A DNA stretch of 64,000 nt, from contig NC_021017.1 of NCBI RefSeq assembly GCF_000210075.1, positions 2,565,436 through 2,629,435 on the forward strand. Direction: 5' to 3'. Positions 52,691 to 63,400 of the stretch are shown one piece after another. The DNA comes from Bacteroides xylanisolvens XB1A (lineage in GTDB: Bacteria; Bacteroidota; Bacteroidia; Bacteroidales; Bacteroidaceae). A program made the translations under genes and the position numbers. The notes under the pieces were generated by a model. That model was given only the letters and a program-made list of their open reading frames with translations. It was not told the DNA's origin and made no database searches. Numbering within the stretch: position 1 is the stretch's first letter; every line of letters begins with the position of its first letter.

Positions 52691-54157
52691 TTACTCGTCA
52701 ATCGGTTCGTTCGTCAGACTTGGGATATTAGATACCTGATCGAAAGGAAGCGGATAATAGGTTTTATCTTCAGTCCATCCTTTGGAACCAAGCACAGAAG
52801 CAGCCTTACCGGTACGAATCAAGTCGTTGTAACGCTCTCCCCACTCACAAACAAGTTCCATACGGCGTTCATCAAGGATTTGGTCTACTGTCGCATTATC
52901 AATCTCGGACATCTTGGCGCGGTCACGCACAAGCTTCAACGGTGCATCACCATCCTTACCCAAACGTACCTTAGCTTCTGCATTCATCAATAGTACATCT
53001 GCGTAACGGAATATACGTACATTGTTATTTGCACCATATTTAGTACGACCTGGTGTCAACTGATCTGTCGGAGTATAGGCTTTTCCATTCCAGCAATCTG
53101 TTTGAGTAGAGTTCTGCAATTCACGAATCACATCACCGCTTGGAGTAGTTGTACCAGCCAACAGGAACGAAGTCGTAGCACGGATAGTCTCACCACGAGC
53201 CGCTGCCCAATCACGGAAATCTTTATATATACCGATAAATCCCCAGCCTGAAATATTTCCGTCGTTCGCCGGTCCTTGGAATACAAACCAGTTATCAGCA
53301 TCTACCATATCACCTGACCCAAGACCAAAATCAGTACACTGACATTCGAATAACGATTCATCACAAACCTTACCCGGAATCTTGAATAAATTATAGTAAT
53401 CATCATAAAGCTTAAATTTCTTGCTACCGATAATATCATCTGTCAATGTTTCAACTTCTCCATAATTACCCTGATTCAGATGTATCTTTGCTGCAAGCAT
53501 CTCTGCCGAGAAAGCAGTGACAGCACCATAATGGGCCATTTCATTCGGACGTAATCTCGGAGTATGGTCCATCGTATACTGTAGATCTTCAAGAACATAT
53601 TTATATACAGCATTGATCGTTGAACGGGTCATGTCGGTTTGAGTATTATTACGCAAAATAGTTACCGGACCAAAAGCCTGTACAAGCCGGTAATAAGCAT
53701 AAGCACGAAGGAACCTCACTTCACCACAGTAAGAACGGTAATTAGTCATATCATCGTCCGACGTGATATTTTCTGCGTAGGAATCCAGCGATTCAAGAGC
53801 AGCATTGGCCACTTTTATGATACCATAGTACTGATTCCACATCTCGTTGAGCCCCCAGAAAGAACTGTCATAGTTGTAGTTACCCATATCAACAAGGGTT
53901 GCCTGGTCATCTATACGTCCGGACCAAACATCATCATCACGCACGACAGACAACGGCCATATCACCCAATGCATACCGCCTGTTCTAACTTTAGCATATA
54001 CTCCGGAAACCGCTTGATACATATTCTCAATTTGAGTAAAGTCTACATTCTCTTCCGGAACCTTATTTTCGGGCTCTTTATCAAGATAATCACATGATGT
54101 ATTGCATAACATTAATGCTGGCAACGCATATATTAAGATATTCTTTAGTATTCTCAT
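52691..54157 (-). CDS. SusD/RagB-type surface glycan-binding lipoprotein
   Basis: Lipoprotein of 488 residues (lipobox NTSC, Cys22), SusD-like: DYLDKEPENKVPEENVDF, then the TPR helices RSYCGEVRFLRAYAYYRLVQAFGPV and YKYVLEDLQYTMDHTP. The C-terminal block RYADVLLMNAEAKVRLGK, ILDERRMELVCEWGERYNDLIRTG and YYPLPFDQV is the hallmark of the family. It lies 45 bp downstream of its SusC partner in transcription order. It binds the glycan at the cell surface; the locus context suggests beta-1,2-glucan. Confidence 0.95.
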   Translation of the reverse strand: MRILKNILIYALPALMLCNTSCDYLDKEPENKVPEENVDFTQIENMYQAVSGVYAKVRTGGMHWVIWPLSVVRDDDVWSGRIDDQATLVDMGNYNYDSSFWGLNEMWNQYYGIIKVANAALESLDSYAENITSDDDMTNYRSYCGEVRFLRAYAYYRLVQAFGPVTILRNNTQTDMTRSTINAVYKYVLEDLQYTMDHTPRLRPNEMAHYGAVTAFSAEMLAAKIHLNQGNYGEVETLTDDIIGSKKFKLYDDYYNLFKIPGKVCDESLFECQCTDFGLGSGDMVDADNWFVFQGPANDGNISGWGFIGIYKDFRDWAAARGETIRATTSFLLAGTTTPSGDVIRELQNSTQTDCWNGKAYTPTDQLTPGRTKYGANNNVRIFRYADVLLMNAEAKVRLGKDGDAPLKLVRDRAKMSEIDNATVDQILDERRMELVCEWGERYNDLIRTGKAASVLGSKGWTEDKTYYPLPFDQVSNIPSLTNEPIDE

Positions 54158-54202
54158 TTTCTTGTTCTTTTGTTAGATTAAAATTAATTTTTCCATTCCG
54201 GC

Positions 54203-57200
54203 TTAGAAATCAATCTGGATTCCAAAGCTATAAGTAGATGTCAAAGGATAAACTTCTGTATCCCATCCTTCAGCATCACTCAACTCCGGAGTGAATGAAT
54301 TCGCCTTAAATGTCGTGAACGGACGGTCTGCCGTTAGTGAGAAACGGATACCCGGCAATGTGTAATTTCCCATCTTGATATTACGCAAACTATAACCGAG
54401 AGTTATGTTCTGAATACGGAAGAAATCAGCACTTTCTACAAAATAAGAGTTCACTCTTTGGTCGGATACATTCCAGCCCTTTACCAATGCTGCTGCAGAC
54501 GGATGCGAGTTAGTAGAACCCGGTCCGGTCCAACGATTCTCATACTGTGCTTTATCAAAGTTATAATTAGACTGTGCATAACGCAAAGCACGTTTACGGT
54601 TGTATATCTGTCCGCCTGTTTGACCATACGTAGTCAATTCAAAATCCAGATTCTTCCAGTTCAAACCAAGATTAATGCCGTATGTAAAATTAGGTATGTA
54701 AGAGCCAAGTACTTGGCGGTCATCACCATCAATTACGTTATCACCGTTTACATCTTCATACTTGAAGTCACCCGGTACAAGATTGTTGGCTACGGCAATC
54801 GGATCTTCCGCACATTCTTCCAAAGTCTGATAAACTCCTACAACCTTATATCCATAGTATGAATTCATTTCTTTACCTACCATATTAATGGTCTTTCCTC
54901 CCTTGATAGAGCTCAATCCTCCAAGGTCTTTTACCTTATTCTTCAAATATGAAAGGTTCACTCCTAAATTATATTTGAAGTCTCTTCCGATATTATCATT
55001 CCAGTTAAGTGATAAATCAAAACCCGAATTCAGAATCTTACCATAGTTTCCGGCAAGTACGTCATTGCTGAACGGTAAACGCGGAGATATAACAGCTCTT
55101 TTTGTCAGGCGATAGAAATAGTCCAAATCTACATTCAAACGATTCTTAAAAGTAGAGAAGTTCAAACCGACGTTTGTTTCATCTACCAGCTCCCACTTCA
55201 AATAACTGAAATAAGTTGTATTTTGATAGCCTGGGAAAGTAGAGTTTCCAAATACACCGGATGCAGAATTACCTGTGGTAATTGAAGCAAAACCATCACT
55301 TGCAGCTACGTGGTCATTACCCAAACGCCCCCAGCTGGCACGCAGTTTCAGGTAATCAAAGAACTTTTGATCTTTCATAAAATCTTCTTCACTGATAACC
55401 CATGCAGCACCAACGGATGGGAAATATCCCCAATGTTCCTGATATTTGGAAGAACCGTCCGCACGCATAGTGAATGTCAACAGATATTTCCCTGCATAGT
55501 CATAACTTAAACGGGTGAAATAAGACTGACCGCGATAGCAGTAACCATCATCTCCAAGAGTTACACCTTCAGCATTTCCCTGACTCAAATAAAGCCATTC
55601 GTCTTTTCCTTCCGGTACATTATTAGCTTTTCCCCACATATATCTGTACTGTTGTTGCCGCATAGAGTAACCCAACATGGCTCCAAAGTTATGTTTTCCC
55701 CACTGATTATTATAAGTCAATATATTATCCCAAATGTAATTGTAATAGTTCGTATCTTTCTTTGTCAATTCTGAAACGGCCTGTTGTTGCCAGCTACTTA
55801 CATAGTAGGGAGCAATATATTCACGACCGCGAATGGCTGAATAATCATAACTATAACTTGTTCTGAAATTTAACTTCTCCGGTAAGAGTTGGAACTGTGC
55901 ATAGAAGTTAGTCAATACCTGATAGTTCTCATTTTGTGAATCATAATAGTTGGCTGTTGCCACAGGATTGTAGAAGTTAGCAGTGAAACCAACTGCATCA
56001 GGTGATGCATACTTGTCGGGGAAAGTATTATCATTTGCCGAATCATAAACCGGATAAATGCCCGGAGCATTAAATGCCTGCTGCCAAGCTTTATTTTGTG
56101 GCAACACTTGGGTAGAGTTACTAAATACACCATTAAAACCGACCTTCAGCCAGTTGGCTGCTTCATAATCGAGTGCTGCACGGAAATTGAGACGTTTATA
56201 GTTATTCTCTACATCCATTACACCATCCTGATACAAATAACTCATACCTACGGAATAAGTGCTTTTCTCTGTTCCACCACTAATTCCCAAACTGTGGTTA
56301 GTGATAAGCGCACTCCGCAGTAACTCCTTATACCAGTCTGTGTCTGAATCGAATTTCCAGTTATGAAAATCCGGATCGGAATAGTCACCGCCGAATTTAT
56401 CAATAGAAGCCTTCATGGTAGATACATACGCATCATAATTAGCCTCGAGAAGCATAGTAGAATACTCTTGAGAATTAGCCATTTCTAAAACGTTTGTAGC
56501 TTTCTGTACACCTATATATCCGTTATAGGTAATTTTAGCTTTCTGATTACGTTGGCCTTTTTTGGTAGTGATAATAACAACACCATTAGCGGCACGCACA
56601 CCATAAATGGCAGCAGCCGAAGCATCCTTCAACACGGACATATCCTGAATGTCATTACTATTGAGGAAATTGATGTCATCATAGAACATACCGTCTACAA
56701 CATAAAGAGGCGAACTGTTGGAAAATGACCCTTTACCACGAATGGCTACCTTCGGCCCTTCTCCCGGAGTACCGCTATTGGTTACATTTACTCCGGCCAC
56801 TTTCCCTTGCATGGCAGCCATAGGTGAAGAGGCGGGAGTAGAAAGTAACGCTTCCCCCTTGACTACCGTAATAGGAGAAGTCAAGTCCTTGGCTTTGGCT
56901 GAACCGTAACCGATCACGACCACTTCTTCCAGCTTCTGAACATCATCTTTTAATTGAACATTGATTACATTCTTCCCTTTTACAGCAATTTCTTGAGGTA
57001 TCATTCCTATATAAGAGAAGGTAATAACAGCATCTTCGGGAACGTTTTCCAAAGTATAGTTACCATTAAGGTCCGAGATAGTACCAGTGTAGGTACCTTT
57101 TACATGAGCAGACGCACCAATGATCGGTTCACTAAAGGAATCAACAATAGTACCTCTGATTGTTTTGTTTTGAGCAAGCAGTGTTTGTAAACACAACACT

Positions 57201-57232
57201 GCAACTACAAGAAAAGTAATCTTTCTCTTCAT
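54203..57232 (-). CDS. SusC/RagA-type TonB-dependent glycan transporter
   Basis: Outer-membrane receptor of 1009 residues, first gene of the glucan operon. Signal peptide (LLAQN), then the carboxypeptidase-like domain (IRGTIVDSFSEPIIGASAHVKG), TonB-box area LEEVVVIGYGSAKAKDL, and the plug with VRAANGVVIITTKKGQ. The 22-strand barrel follows and ends in TSTYSFGIQIDF. Unlike the receptor at 30189 it has no STN domain, so it does not signal to a FecR protein, and regulation must come from a separate sensor. The divergent membrane-bound regulator at 57481 is the likely one. Confidence 0.95.
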   Translation of the reverse strand: MKRKITFLVVAVLCLQTLLAQNKTIRGTIVDSFSEPIIGASAHVKGTYTGTISDLNGNYTLENVPEDAVITFSYIGMIPQEIAVKGKNVINVQLKDDVQKLEEVVVIGYGSAKAKDLTSPITVVKGEALLSTPASSPMAAMQGKVAGVNVTNSGTPGEGPKVAIRGKGSFSNSSPLYVVDGMFYDDINFLNSNDIQDMSVLKDASAAAIYGVRAANGVVIITTKKGQRNQKAKITYNGYIGVQKATNVLEMANSQEYSTMLLEANYDAYVSTMKASIDKFGGDYSDPDFHNWKFDSDTDWYKELLRSALITNHSLGISGGTEKSTYSVGMSYLYQDGVMDVENNYKRLNFRAALDYEAANWLKVGFNGVFSNSTQVLPQNKAWQQAFNAPGIYPVYDSANDNTFPDKYASPDAVGFTANFYNPVATANYYDSQNENYQVLTNFYAQFQLLPEKLNFRTSYSYDYSAIRGREYIAPYYVSSWQQQAVSELTKKDTNYYNYIWDNILTYNNQWGKHNFGAMLGYSMRQQQYRYMWGKANNVPEGKDEWLYLSQGNAEGVTLGDDGYCYRGQSYFTRLSYDYAGKYLLTFTMRADGSSKYQEHWGYFPSVGAAWVISEEDFMKDQKFFDYLKLRASWGRLGNDHVAASDGFASITTGNSASGVFGNSTFPGYQNTTYFSYLKWELVDETNVGLNFSTFKNRLNVDLDYFYRLTKRAVISPRLPFSNDVLAGNYGKILNSGFDLSLNWNDNIGRDFKYNLGVNLSYLKNKVKDLGGLSSIKGGKTINMVGKEMNSYYGYKVVGVYQTLEECAEDPIAVANNLVPGDFKYEDVNGDNVIDGDDRQVLGSYIPNFTYGINLGLNWKNLDFELTTYGQTGGQIYNRKRALRYAQSNYNFDKAQYENRWTGPGSTNSHPSAAALVKGWNVSDQRVNSYFVESADFFRIQNITLGYSLRNIKMGNYTLPGIRFSLTADRPFTTFKANSFTPELSDAEGWDTEVYPLTSTYSFGIQIDF

Positions 57233-57320
57233 TTTTTTACGTATTAGTTGATAATAAGGTTGCTAAAAAATCAATGCAACAAAGGAATGGAGTTTTTAAA
57301 ATTCTTGCAAAATAACGCAT

Positions 57321-57355
57321 ACTACGCTACTACTTTTATGCTGTACAACACTACG
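57321..57355. promoter_or_regulatory. Candidate operator: two ACTACG repeats
   Basis: ACTACG occurs at 57321-57326 and again at 57350-57355, 29 bases apart (close to three helix turns), with CTACTAC between and TAGTACG just after. The site lies about 100 bases upstream of the susC-like start. No standard promoter is evident for that gene, as expected for one that needs an activator. The binding protein is inferred. Confidence 0.35.
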
Positions 57356-57409
57356 TTTTTAGTACGTTTATCGCTTGTAGACACTTATTTTGGCATGTTT
57401 TTTCGCTGA

Positions 57410-57443
57410 TTTGGGATTTTTTAATTATTTGGTATTATATTTG
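57410..57443 (+). promoter_or_regulatory. Promoter of the SusR-like regulator gene
   Basis: TTTG (57410-57413), a 22-base spacer and TATATTTG (57436-57443). Spacing is a little long. The ATG follows 38 bases after the -7 box. Confidence 0.5.
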
Positions 57444-57480
57444 AAATTATTTTCCATCACTATAATAGAGAGAGTATTCT

Positions 57481-60336
57481 ATGAGACGCACTGATTTTAT
57501 CTATTTATTATTTATTTTCATAGGAGGATGTTTATCCCCGGTAATAAGTCATGCATCTACATTCATGCCCATCGTTACCAACTATACTGCCAAAGACTAT
57601 CAGGCGGGATTACAAAACTGGGCTTTAGCCCAAGGAAAGAACGGAGAGATGTATATTGGCAATAATACAGGACTATTATGTTTCGATGGCTATACGTGGA
57701 GTAAATATCAAATGCCCGGTAATCAGCTTGTGCGATCCATACTCATTGATGGTGACCGTATTTATGTGGGAACATACGAGGATTTCGGCTATTTCAGCCG
57801 CAACTCTCTTGGTATACTTGAATACACTTCCTTATGGAGCCAACTCAAGAATATCGAAACACACAATGATGAAATATGGAATATACTCAAAATAGGTGAA
57901 TGCATTTATTTCCAATCATTCAGTTCTTGGTTTAAATATGACGGAAAGAAAGTAACCGCACACTATAACTCTCAACATTTGCCATTGTATTTTCATAAAG
58001 CGCATGGACAAATCTATGTACAGATGGTCAACGGTGATTTTTATCTTCTGGAAAATGATGAATATAAACTATTGATTAAACGTAAAGCATTAAAAGATGA
58101 CTCTGTGGTTGCGGTCATTCCCACAGCAGGAGGAAAAATGATTCTATGTACCGAGTGGAACGGACTTTTTGACTATGACGGAAAGACACTTTCTCCCCAC
58201 CCTACCGCTATCGATCAGGAATTAAAAAGTCAGCAGATGAATCGTGCCGTAATGATTCCATCAGATTCGGCAATCGTACTCGGAACGATCCGCAATGGTA
58301 TTTATGCCGTTGACAAAGAAGGAAAAGAGAAGTGGCATTATGATATGGAAAATCGTTTATATAACAATTCTGTATTACGGCTTTTCTGTGATCGGGATAA
58401 TAATGTATGGGCGGCACTTGATATCGGCATTGCATTAATCCATACCGGTTCTCCCTATTCCATTCTGATACCTGACCGCAATTCACAGTCATTCGGAATG
58501 GTATATGGGGTCAATGCATTTAATAATAGTCTATATATTGCTACTAACCAGTCTGCCTGGTTGTACTCTTTTGCCGACCAAACAATTGTTCCTATCCAGG
58601 GTACCGAAGGACAGAACTGGCATATCAGTACATTTGATTCACAAATTCTGCTGGGAAACAATTTCGGAACTAAAATTATAACGGGAACTACCGCCAGCAA
58701 TATCCCCGAAACAGAAACCAGTAGCACGTGTCTGCGCAAATGCATAATTAACGGACAGGAAGTTCTCATTGAGTCATCCTATTATAACCTCCGAGTCTAT
58801 CGTAAATATAATGGTAAATGGAGTTTTTCTCATTCCATTGATGGCTTCTGGAATCCGGTACGCCAGTTCGAGGTCGATCATAGTGGAAATATATGGGCTG
58901 CACATATGAGTCTCGGTATCTACAGGATAGAGCTTTCAAGGGATTTAAAAAAGGTGGAAAAGTGCACGTATATCAAGTCATTGTCAGACGAAGAGAATAA
59001 TGCAAGCCTAATGCATGTTATGAAGATACGTGGAAGAGTGGTATTGTCGGACAGCAAAAGAACGTATACTTATGATGATATTAACCAGCGTATCATACCT
59101 TTCGTACAACTTAACTCCATTCTCAAAAATGGGATTAATATGGCTATACCGGTAGATGATAACCTCTATTGGCTTACCGACTATCGCGGATACACCCTGA
59201 TAAGATATGATAATGACAATTTCAGGATGGAACGCTTCATCCCTTCCTCTTTTTTCGGACTTGAATGCAATGAAAACAATAATAATGTATATGTAAACAA
59301 TAACACCACTTATTTCTGTCTCAACAATGGTATAGGGCGTTTGGATATGAATCTGAAAAAAGACACTTTGCTGCAAAGGAATTCTTTACTCATTAGAAAA
59401 GCTACTTCTTTGTCGCAGGATTATCAATTGCATCTAATGCCTGTATCTGCCGAAAAGAAAGACAACAAGAAAATATGGGGGGATATAACTTTCCATTTGT
59501 CTTATCCTAATTTTAACTGCGAACCGCTCCGTTTTTGCTATCATCTCACGGGAAGTAGCTTGGATCTGATGTCAGAATCAGCCGATCCGGTAGTCACATT
59601 TGGTAGCTTAGGGTATGGAGATTATCATTTTACGGCTTCAGTGAAAAATGTCGATGGTCAGGTACTTAGTTCCGTAGAATATTATTTCAATAAACCACGC
59701 CCATTTTATCTGTCCATATATGCTTGGATAATATATGTGCTTCTTGCGAGTGTAATAGTATACTTCTACTCTCGCTGGCATGCTGCCAAAATGCTAAGAA
59801 AACGTAATAGGGAGTTTGAAAAAGAGAAAATGAAACAGGACTTCAAGATGTTGGAGCAGGAACATATCATTGCGCAACAACGCGAGCAATTACTTGAAGC
59901 AGAATTACAAGTCAAAAGTAAGGAATTAGCCAGCCTGGCTCTCGATGCCGTAGTCCAACGTAAAGCGGTTGAAAGCTTGAAAGAGGTTATGTCTGAACAA
60001 GAACATAAGGGAATTATCAATCAACATGATATAGACACCATACTAAAACAGATTAACGGAAACCTGAATGAGGAGGAATTCTGGGATATTTACCACAAGA
60101 ATTTTGATATGATCCATAAGAATTTCTTCCGTAACCTGCGTAAACAATATCCCAGTCTCACAGCCAGTGACTTGAGATTTTGTGCACTGTTACGGCTAAA
60201 TCTATCGACCAAAGATATTGCGCAGTTCACCAATCTCACTATTCGTGGGGTAGAAACAGCCCGTTACCGAATAAGAAAGAAACTTGCCATTCCCGGAAAT
60301 ATTAATCTTGTTGATTTTCTAATTGACTTTACATAA
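57481..60336 (+). CDS. Membrane-bound SusR-like regulator with LuxR-type helix-turn-helix
   Basis: Protein of 951 residues, built like a hybrid sensor but without kinase. Signal sequence, then a periplasmic propeller-type sensor (about 40-620) with blade motifs NGEMYIGNNTGLLCFDG and DNNVWAALDIGIALIHTG. A Y_Y_Y-like domain comes next (about 650-730), then one membrane helix (about 744-764, IYAWIIYVLLASVIVYFYSRW). A coiled coil (about 770-850, FEKEKMKQDFKMLEQEH) follows, and a C-terminal LuxR-like helix-turn-helix (LTASDLRFCALLRLNLSTKDIAQFTNLTIRGVETARYRIRKKL). It can thus bind glycan fragments outside and DNA inside. Divergent from the glucan operon, which it probably activates. Confidence 0.85.
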   Translation: MRRTDFIYLLFIFIGGCLSPVISHASTFMPIVTNYTAKDYQAGLQNWALAQGKNGEMYIGNNTGLLCFDGYTWSKYQMPGNQLVRSILIDGDRIYVGTYEDFGYFSRNSLGILEYTSLWSQLKNIETHNDEIWNILKIGECIYFQSFSSWFKYDGKKVTAHYNSQHLPLYFHKAHGQIYVQMVNGDFYLLENDEYKLLIKRKALKDDSVVAVIPTAGGKMILCTEWNGLFDYDGKTLSPHPTAIDQELKSQQMNRAVMIPSDSAIVLGTIRNGIYAVDKEGKEKWHYDMENRLYNNSVLRLFCDRDNNVWAALDIGIALIHTGSPYSILIPDRNSQSFGMVYGVNAFNNSLYIATNQSAWLYSFADQTIVPIQGTEGQNWHISTFDSQILLGNNFGTKIITGTTASNIPETETSSTCLRKCIINGQEVLIESSYYNLRVYRKYNGKWSFSHSIDGFWNPVRQFEVDHSGNIWAAHMSLGIYRIELSRDLKKVEKCTYIKSLSDEENNASLMHVMKIRGRVVLSDSKRTYTYDDINQRIIPFVQLNSILKNGINMAIPVDDNLYWLTDYRGYTLIRYDNDNFRMERFIPSSFFGLECNENNNNVYVNNNTTYFCLNNGIGRLDMNLKKDTLLQRNSLLIRKATSLSQDYQLHLMPVSAEKKDNKKIWGDITFHLSYPNFNCEPLRFCYHLTGSSLDLMSESADPVVTFGSLGYGDYHFTASVKNVDGQVLSSVEYYFNKPRPFYLSIYAWIIYVLLASVIVYFYSRWHAAKMLRKRNREFEKEKMKQDFKMLEQEHIIAQQREQLLEAELQVKSKELASLALDAVVQRKAVESLKEVMSEQEHKGIINQHDIDTILKQINGNLNEEEFWDIYHKNFDMIHKNFFRNLRKQYPSLTASDLRFCALLRLNLSTKDIAQFTNLTIRGVETARYRIRKKLAIPGNINLVDFLIDFT

Positions 60337-60379
60337 GAACATTTACTGAATATTCCTTCTAATTTCACACCCCTATTCT

Positions 60380-60410
60380 GTTGGGATTTTCTAAAGAAAC
60401 TTTATCTTTG
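60380..60410 (+). promoter_or_regulatory. Promoter of the hybrid two-component system gene
   Basis: GTTG (60380-60383, one mismatch to TTTG), a 19-base spacer and TATCTTTG (60403-60410), about 22 bases before the ATG at 60433. Confidence 0.55.
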
Positions 60411-60432
60411 TAATGTCAACAATTAAAAGAAT

Positions 60433-63400
60433 ATGGTTCGTTTTAATCTTGTTATCACCTTACTACTAATGATAAGCATAGCTGTCAAAGCCGAACTGAC
60501 CAACCGGATGTTCGATGTCAGGCATGTAGGCTATGCAGAAGGCCTTAGTAGCCAACGCGTTTTTTCGATTGTCGAGGATGGAGACGGTGCTATGTGGATT
60601 GCTACAAAAACCGGAATAGACAGATACAACGGTCATACGGTAAAGAACTATGATTTGCCGGGCAGTTTCTATTATGGTGATCTTGCCGGACGCAGGCTTT
60701 ACTTATTGTACGACGCACAACAAGGACTGTTTGCCTACGACCACACCGGACGAATCTACCGATATTCCACCATCCTGGATCATTTTGAGCAAGTCCTCCA
60801 CCTGGGACAATTGATTCAGGAAGAAGTCATCTTGAACAAACTCTGTTTGGATAGTGACGGAACCTGGTGGATGGGAGCGGATAAAGGACTATACAAGCAA
60901 GAAGCGGACCATCGTATAGTTGCCGTACTGAAAGGACAATATGTCAACGACATCGCATTTGCCGGCGAGTCGCTTTTTGTGGGTACTTCTAACGGAGTCT
61001 GGCAACTGTCACACACCCTGCCGGATAAGAAACGCCAGCTGCTGGAGGGGTGGAATGTACAAACATTGTTCTGCGACAAACCGAAAAAAGAACTCTGGAT
61101 AGGCACATTTGGCAGCGGTTTGTCTGTGATGAACCTCGACACTTCCAAAGTGCTTGCGCTGGAGGGACAAGGGAGCACGTTCCTTCATCCGATACGGGCA
61201 ATTACAGACTATGATGTACATACCATACTCATAGGCGTAGACGGTGGCGGTGTGTATGCGATAGACAAGGACACCAAGAAAGCCCGTTTACTGATGAATA
61301 CCAAAGATGACACAGATACTTACCTGCGCGGAAACGGCATATATGCCGTAACCAGAGACGACCAGGGCAACATCTGGATAGGTAGTTATACGGGAGGCGT
61401 ATCCGTGGCTATCCTGCTGAAACATCCCATTTCGATATTAGCACACGAAAAGGGAAATACCCATTCTCTCATCAGCAACAACGTGAATGATATCGAAGAA
61501 AATCCGGATGGCAACCAATGGTTCGCTACCGATGATGGAATCAGCATCCGAAACACCTTGTCAGGCACTTGGAAACACGTGCTGAAAGAAATCGTAACCA
61601 TTTCTCTTTGCACATCCGGAAATGGGAACGTATGGGTAGGAACGTACGGAGACGGAGTGTATCTACTGGATAACAACGGACGCGTGTTACGCCATCTCAC
61701 CAAGCAACAAGGGCAATTGACCACCAATTATATTTTCTCCGTCAGACAAGACATGGAGGGAGACTTATGGATAGGAGGTCTGGACGGATGCCTGATCATG
61801 TTTGAAAAAGAAAAAGGCAGCAGACGGTCTTTCGACGTGAATTGGGTACAATCCATTGAACCTATCGACCGAAACCGGGTAGCGGTGGCTACCGTCAATG
61901 GTTTCTTCCTGGTGGACAAACATACAGGGAATATACAGCACTATGCCAATTCCCAGGAATTTCACAATCAGAATGTCAGTGCTTATATCATCTCTATGCT
62001 GTTCAATGACGACGGAACCGTGTGGCTGGGAACCGAAGGGGGAGGATTGAATCTATATGACATGAAAAACCGGACGGTAAAGACTTTCACTGTTCAAGAG
62101 GGATTGCCGTCCAACGATATATATAGTTTGCAGCGAGACGACAAGAAACGCTTGTGGGTCAGCACCGGAAAAGGAATTGCCTTGATAGACAGCCTGCGCG
62201 TGTCGAACCTCAACTATGCGGGCAATATAGACAAAGAATATAACAAATCCTCATTTGCCCGGTTGATGAACGGCGAGTTCGTGTATGGCAGCACGGATGG
62301 TGCTGTCTTTATCATGCCACTCGACATTTCAACCGTAGACTACTGGACGCTCCTGCGTTTCACGGGACTGACGGTTGATTATCAAAACGTCCAGGAAGAA
62401 GAATCGTTGAGACCCGCCATCCATGATATGCTTGCCGACCGTGCGGTACGGCTCGGCTATAAATACAACTCGTTTACCGTTTCTTTTGAATCTATCAACT
62501 ATCGTTTCCAGCGCGATATTGTCTATCAGCATATTTTAGAGGGGTATGACAATGACTGGAGCAAACCGTCTGCCGAGGGCAAGGCATCCTACACCAAGGT
62601 ATCGCCGGGCACTTATCTTTTTAAGGTGCGCAGCCTGCGGCGCAGCGACGGAAAGACAATCTCCGAAAGCACCTTAGAAGTGAAAGTGAGCCAGCCATGG
62701 TGGAACTCGTGGTGGGCTTGGACTATTTACCTATTTATAATAGGCTTCGTTTTCTATTTCATCCTGCGCTATAAGAGCAACCAACTCCAAAAGAAATACG
62801 ACGAAGACAAAATACGTTTCTTCATCGACACGGCGCACGACATTCGCACGCCGGTAACGCTTATCATGGCACCGCTGGAGGATTTGAACCGGGAACAGGA
62901 TCTCTCGGACAAAGCCCGTTATTACCTGAATCTGGCTCATGAAAGTACCCGAAAACTCCATTCGCTCATCACACAGTTGCTCGAATTTGAAAAGGTAGAC
63001 GCCCACAAGCCATCCTCTTCATCGGTTCCGCTTTGTCTGAATGAAGTTTTGCTGAAAGAAGTCTCCGTCTTCCGGTCTTTTTGCGAGAAGAAGCAGTTGA
63101 CACTGAATCTGACCCAACCCAACGAATCCGTTTTCGTTTCAGCCGACAAACACCTGATAGAGATGTTACTCGACAATCTTCTTTCCAATGCCTGCAAATA
63201 CACCATGCCCCAGGGAGAAATCAGTCTGGATTTGAAAGCCACGAAACGCAAAGCCATCCTTTCGTTGAAAGATAACGGAATAGGCATACCGAAGAAAGCG
63301 AAGAAGCACATCTTCTCCGATATTTACAGAGCCGAAAATGCCCGGCAGTCACAGGAAGAAGGAACCGGATTCGGACTGTTGCAGGTGCAGCGCATTGTAA

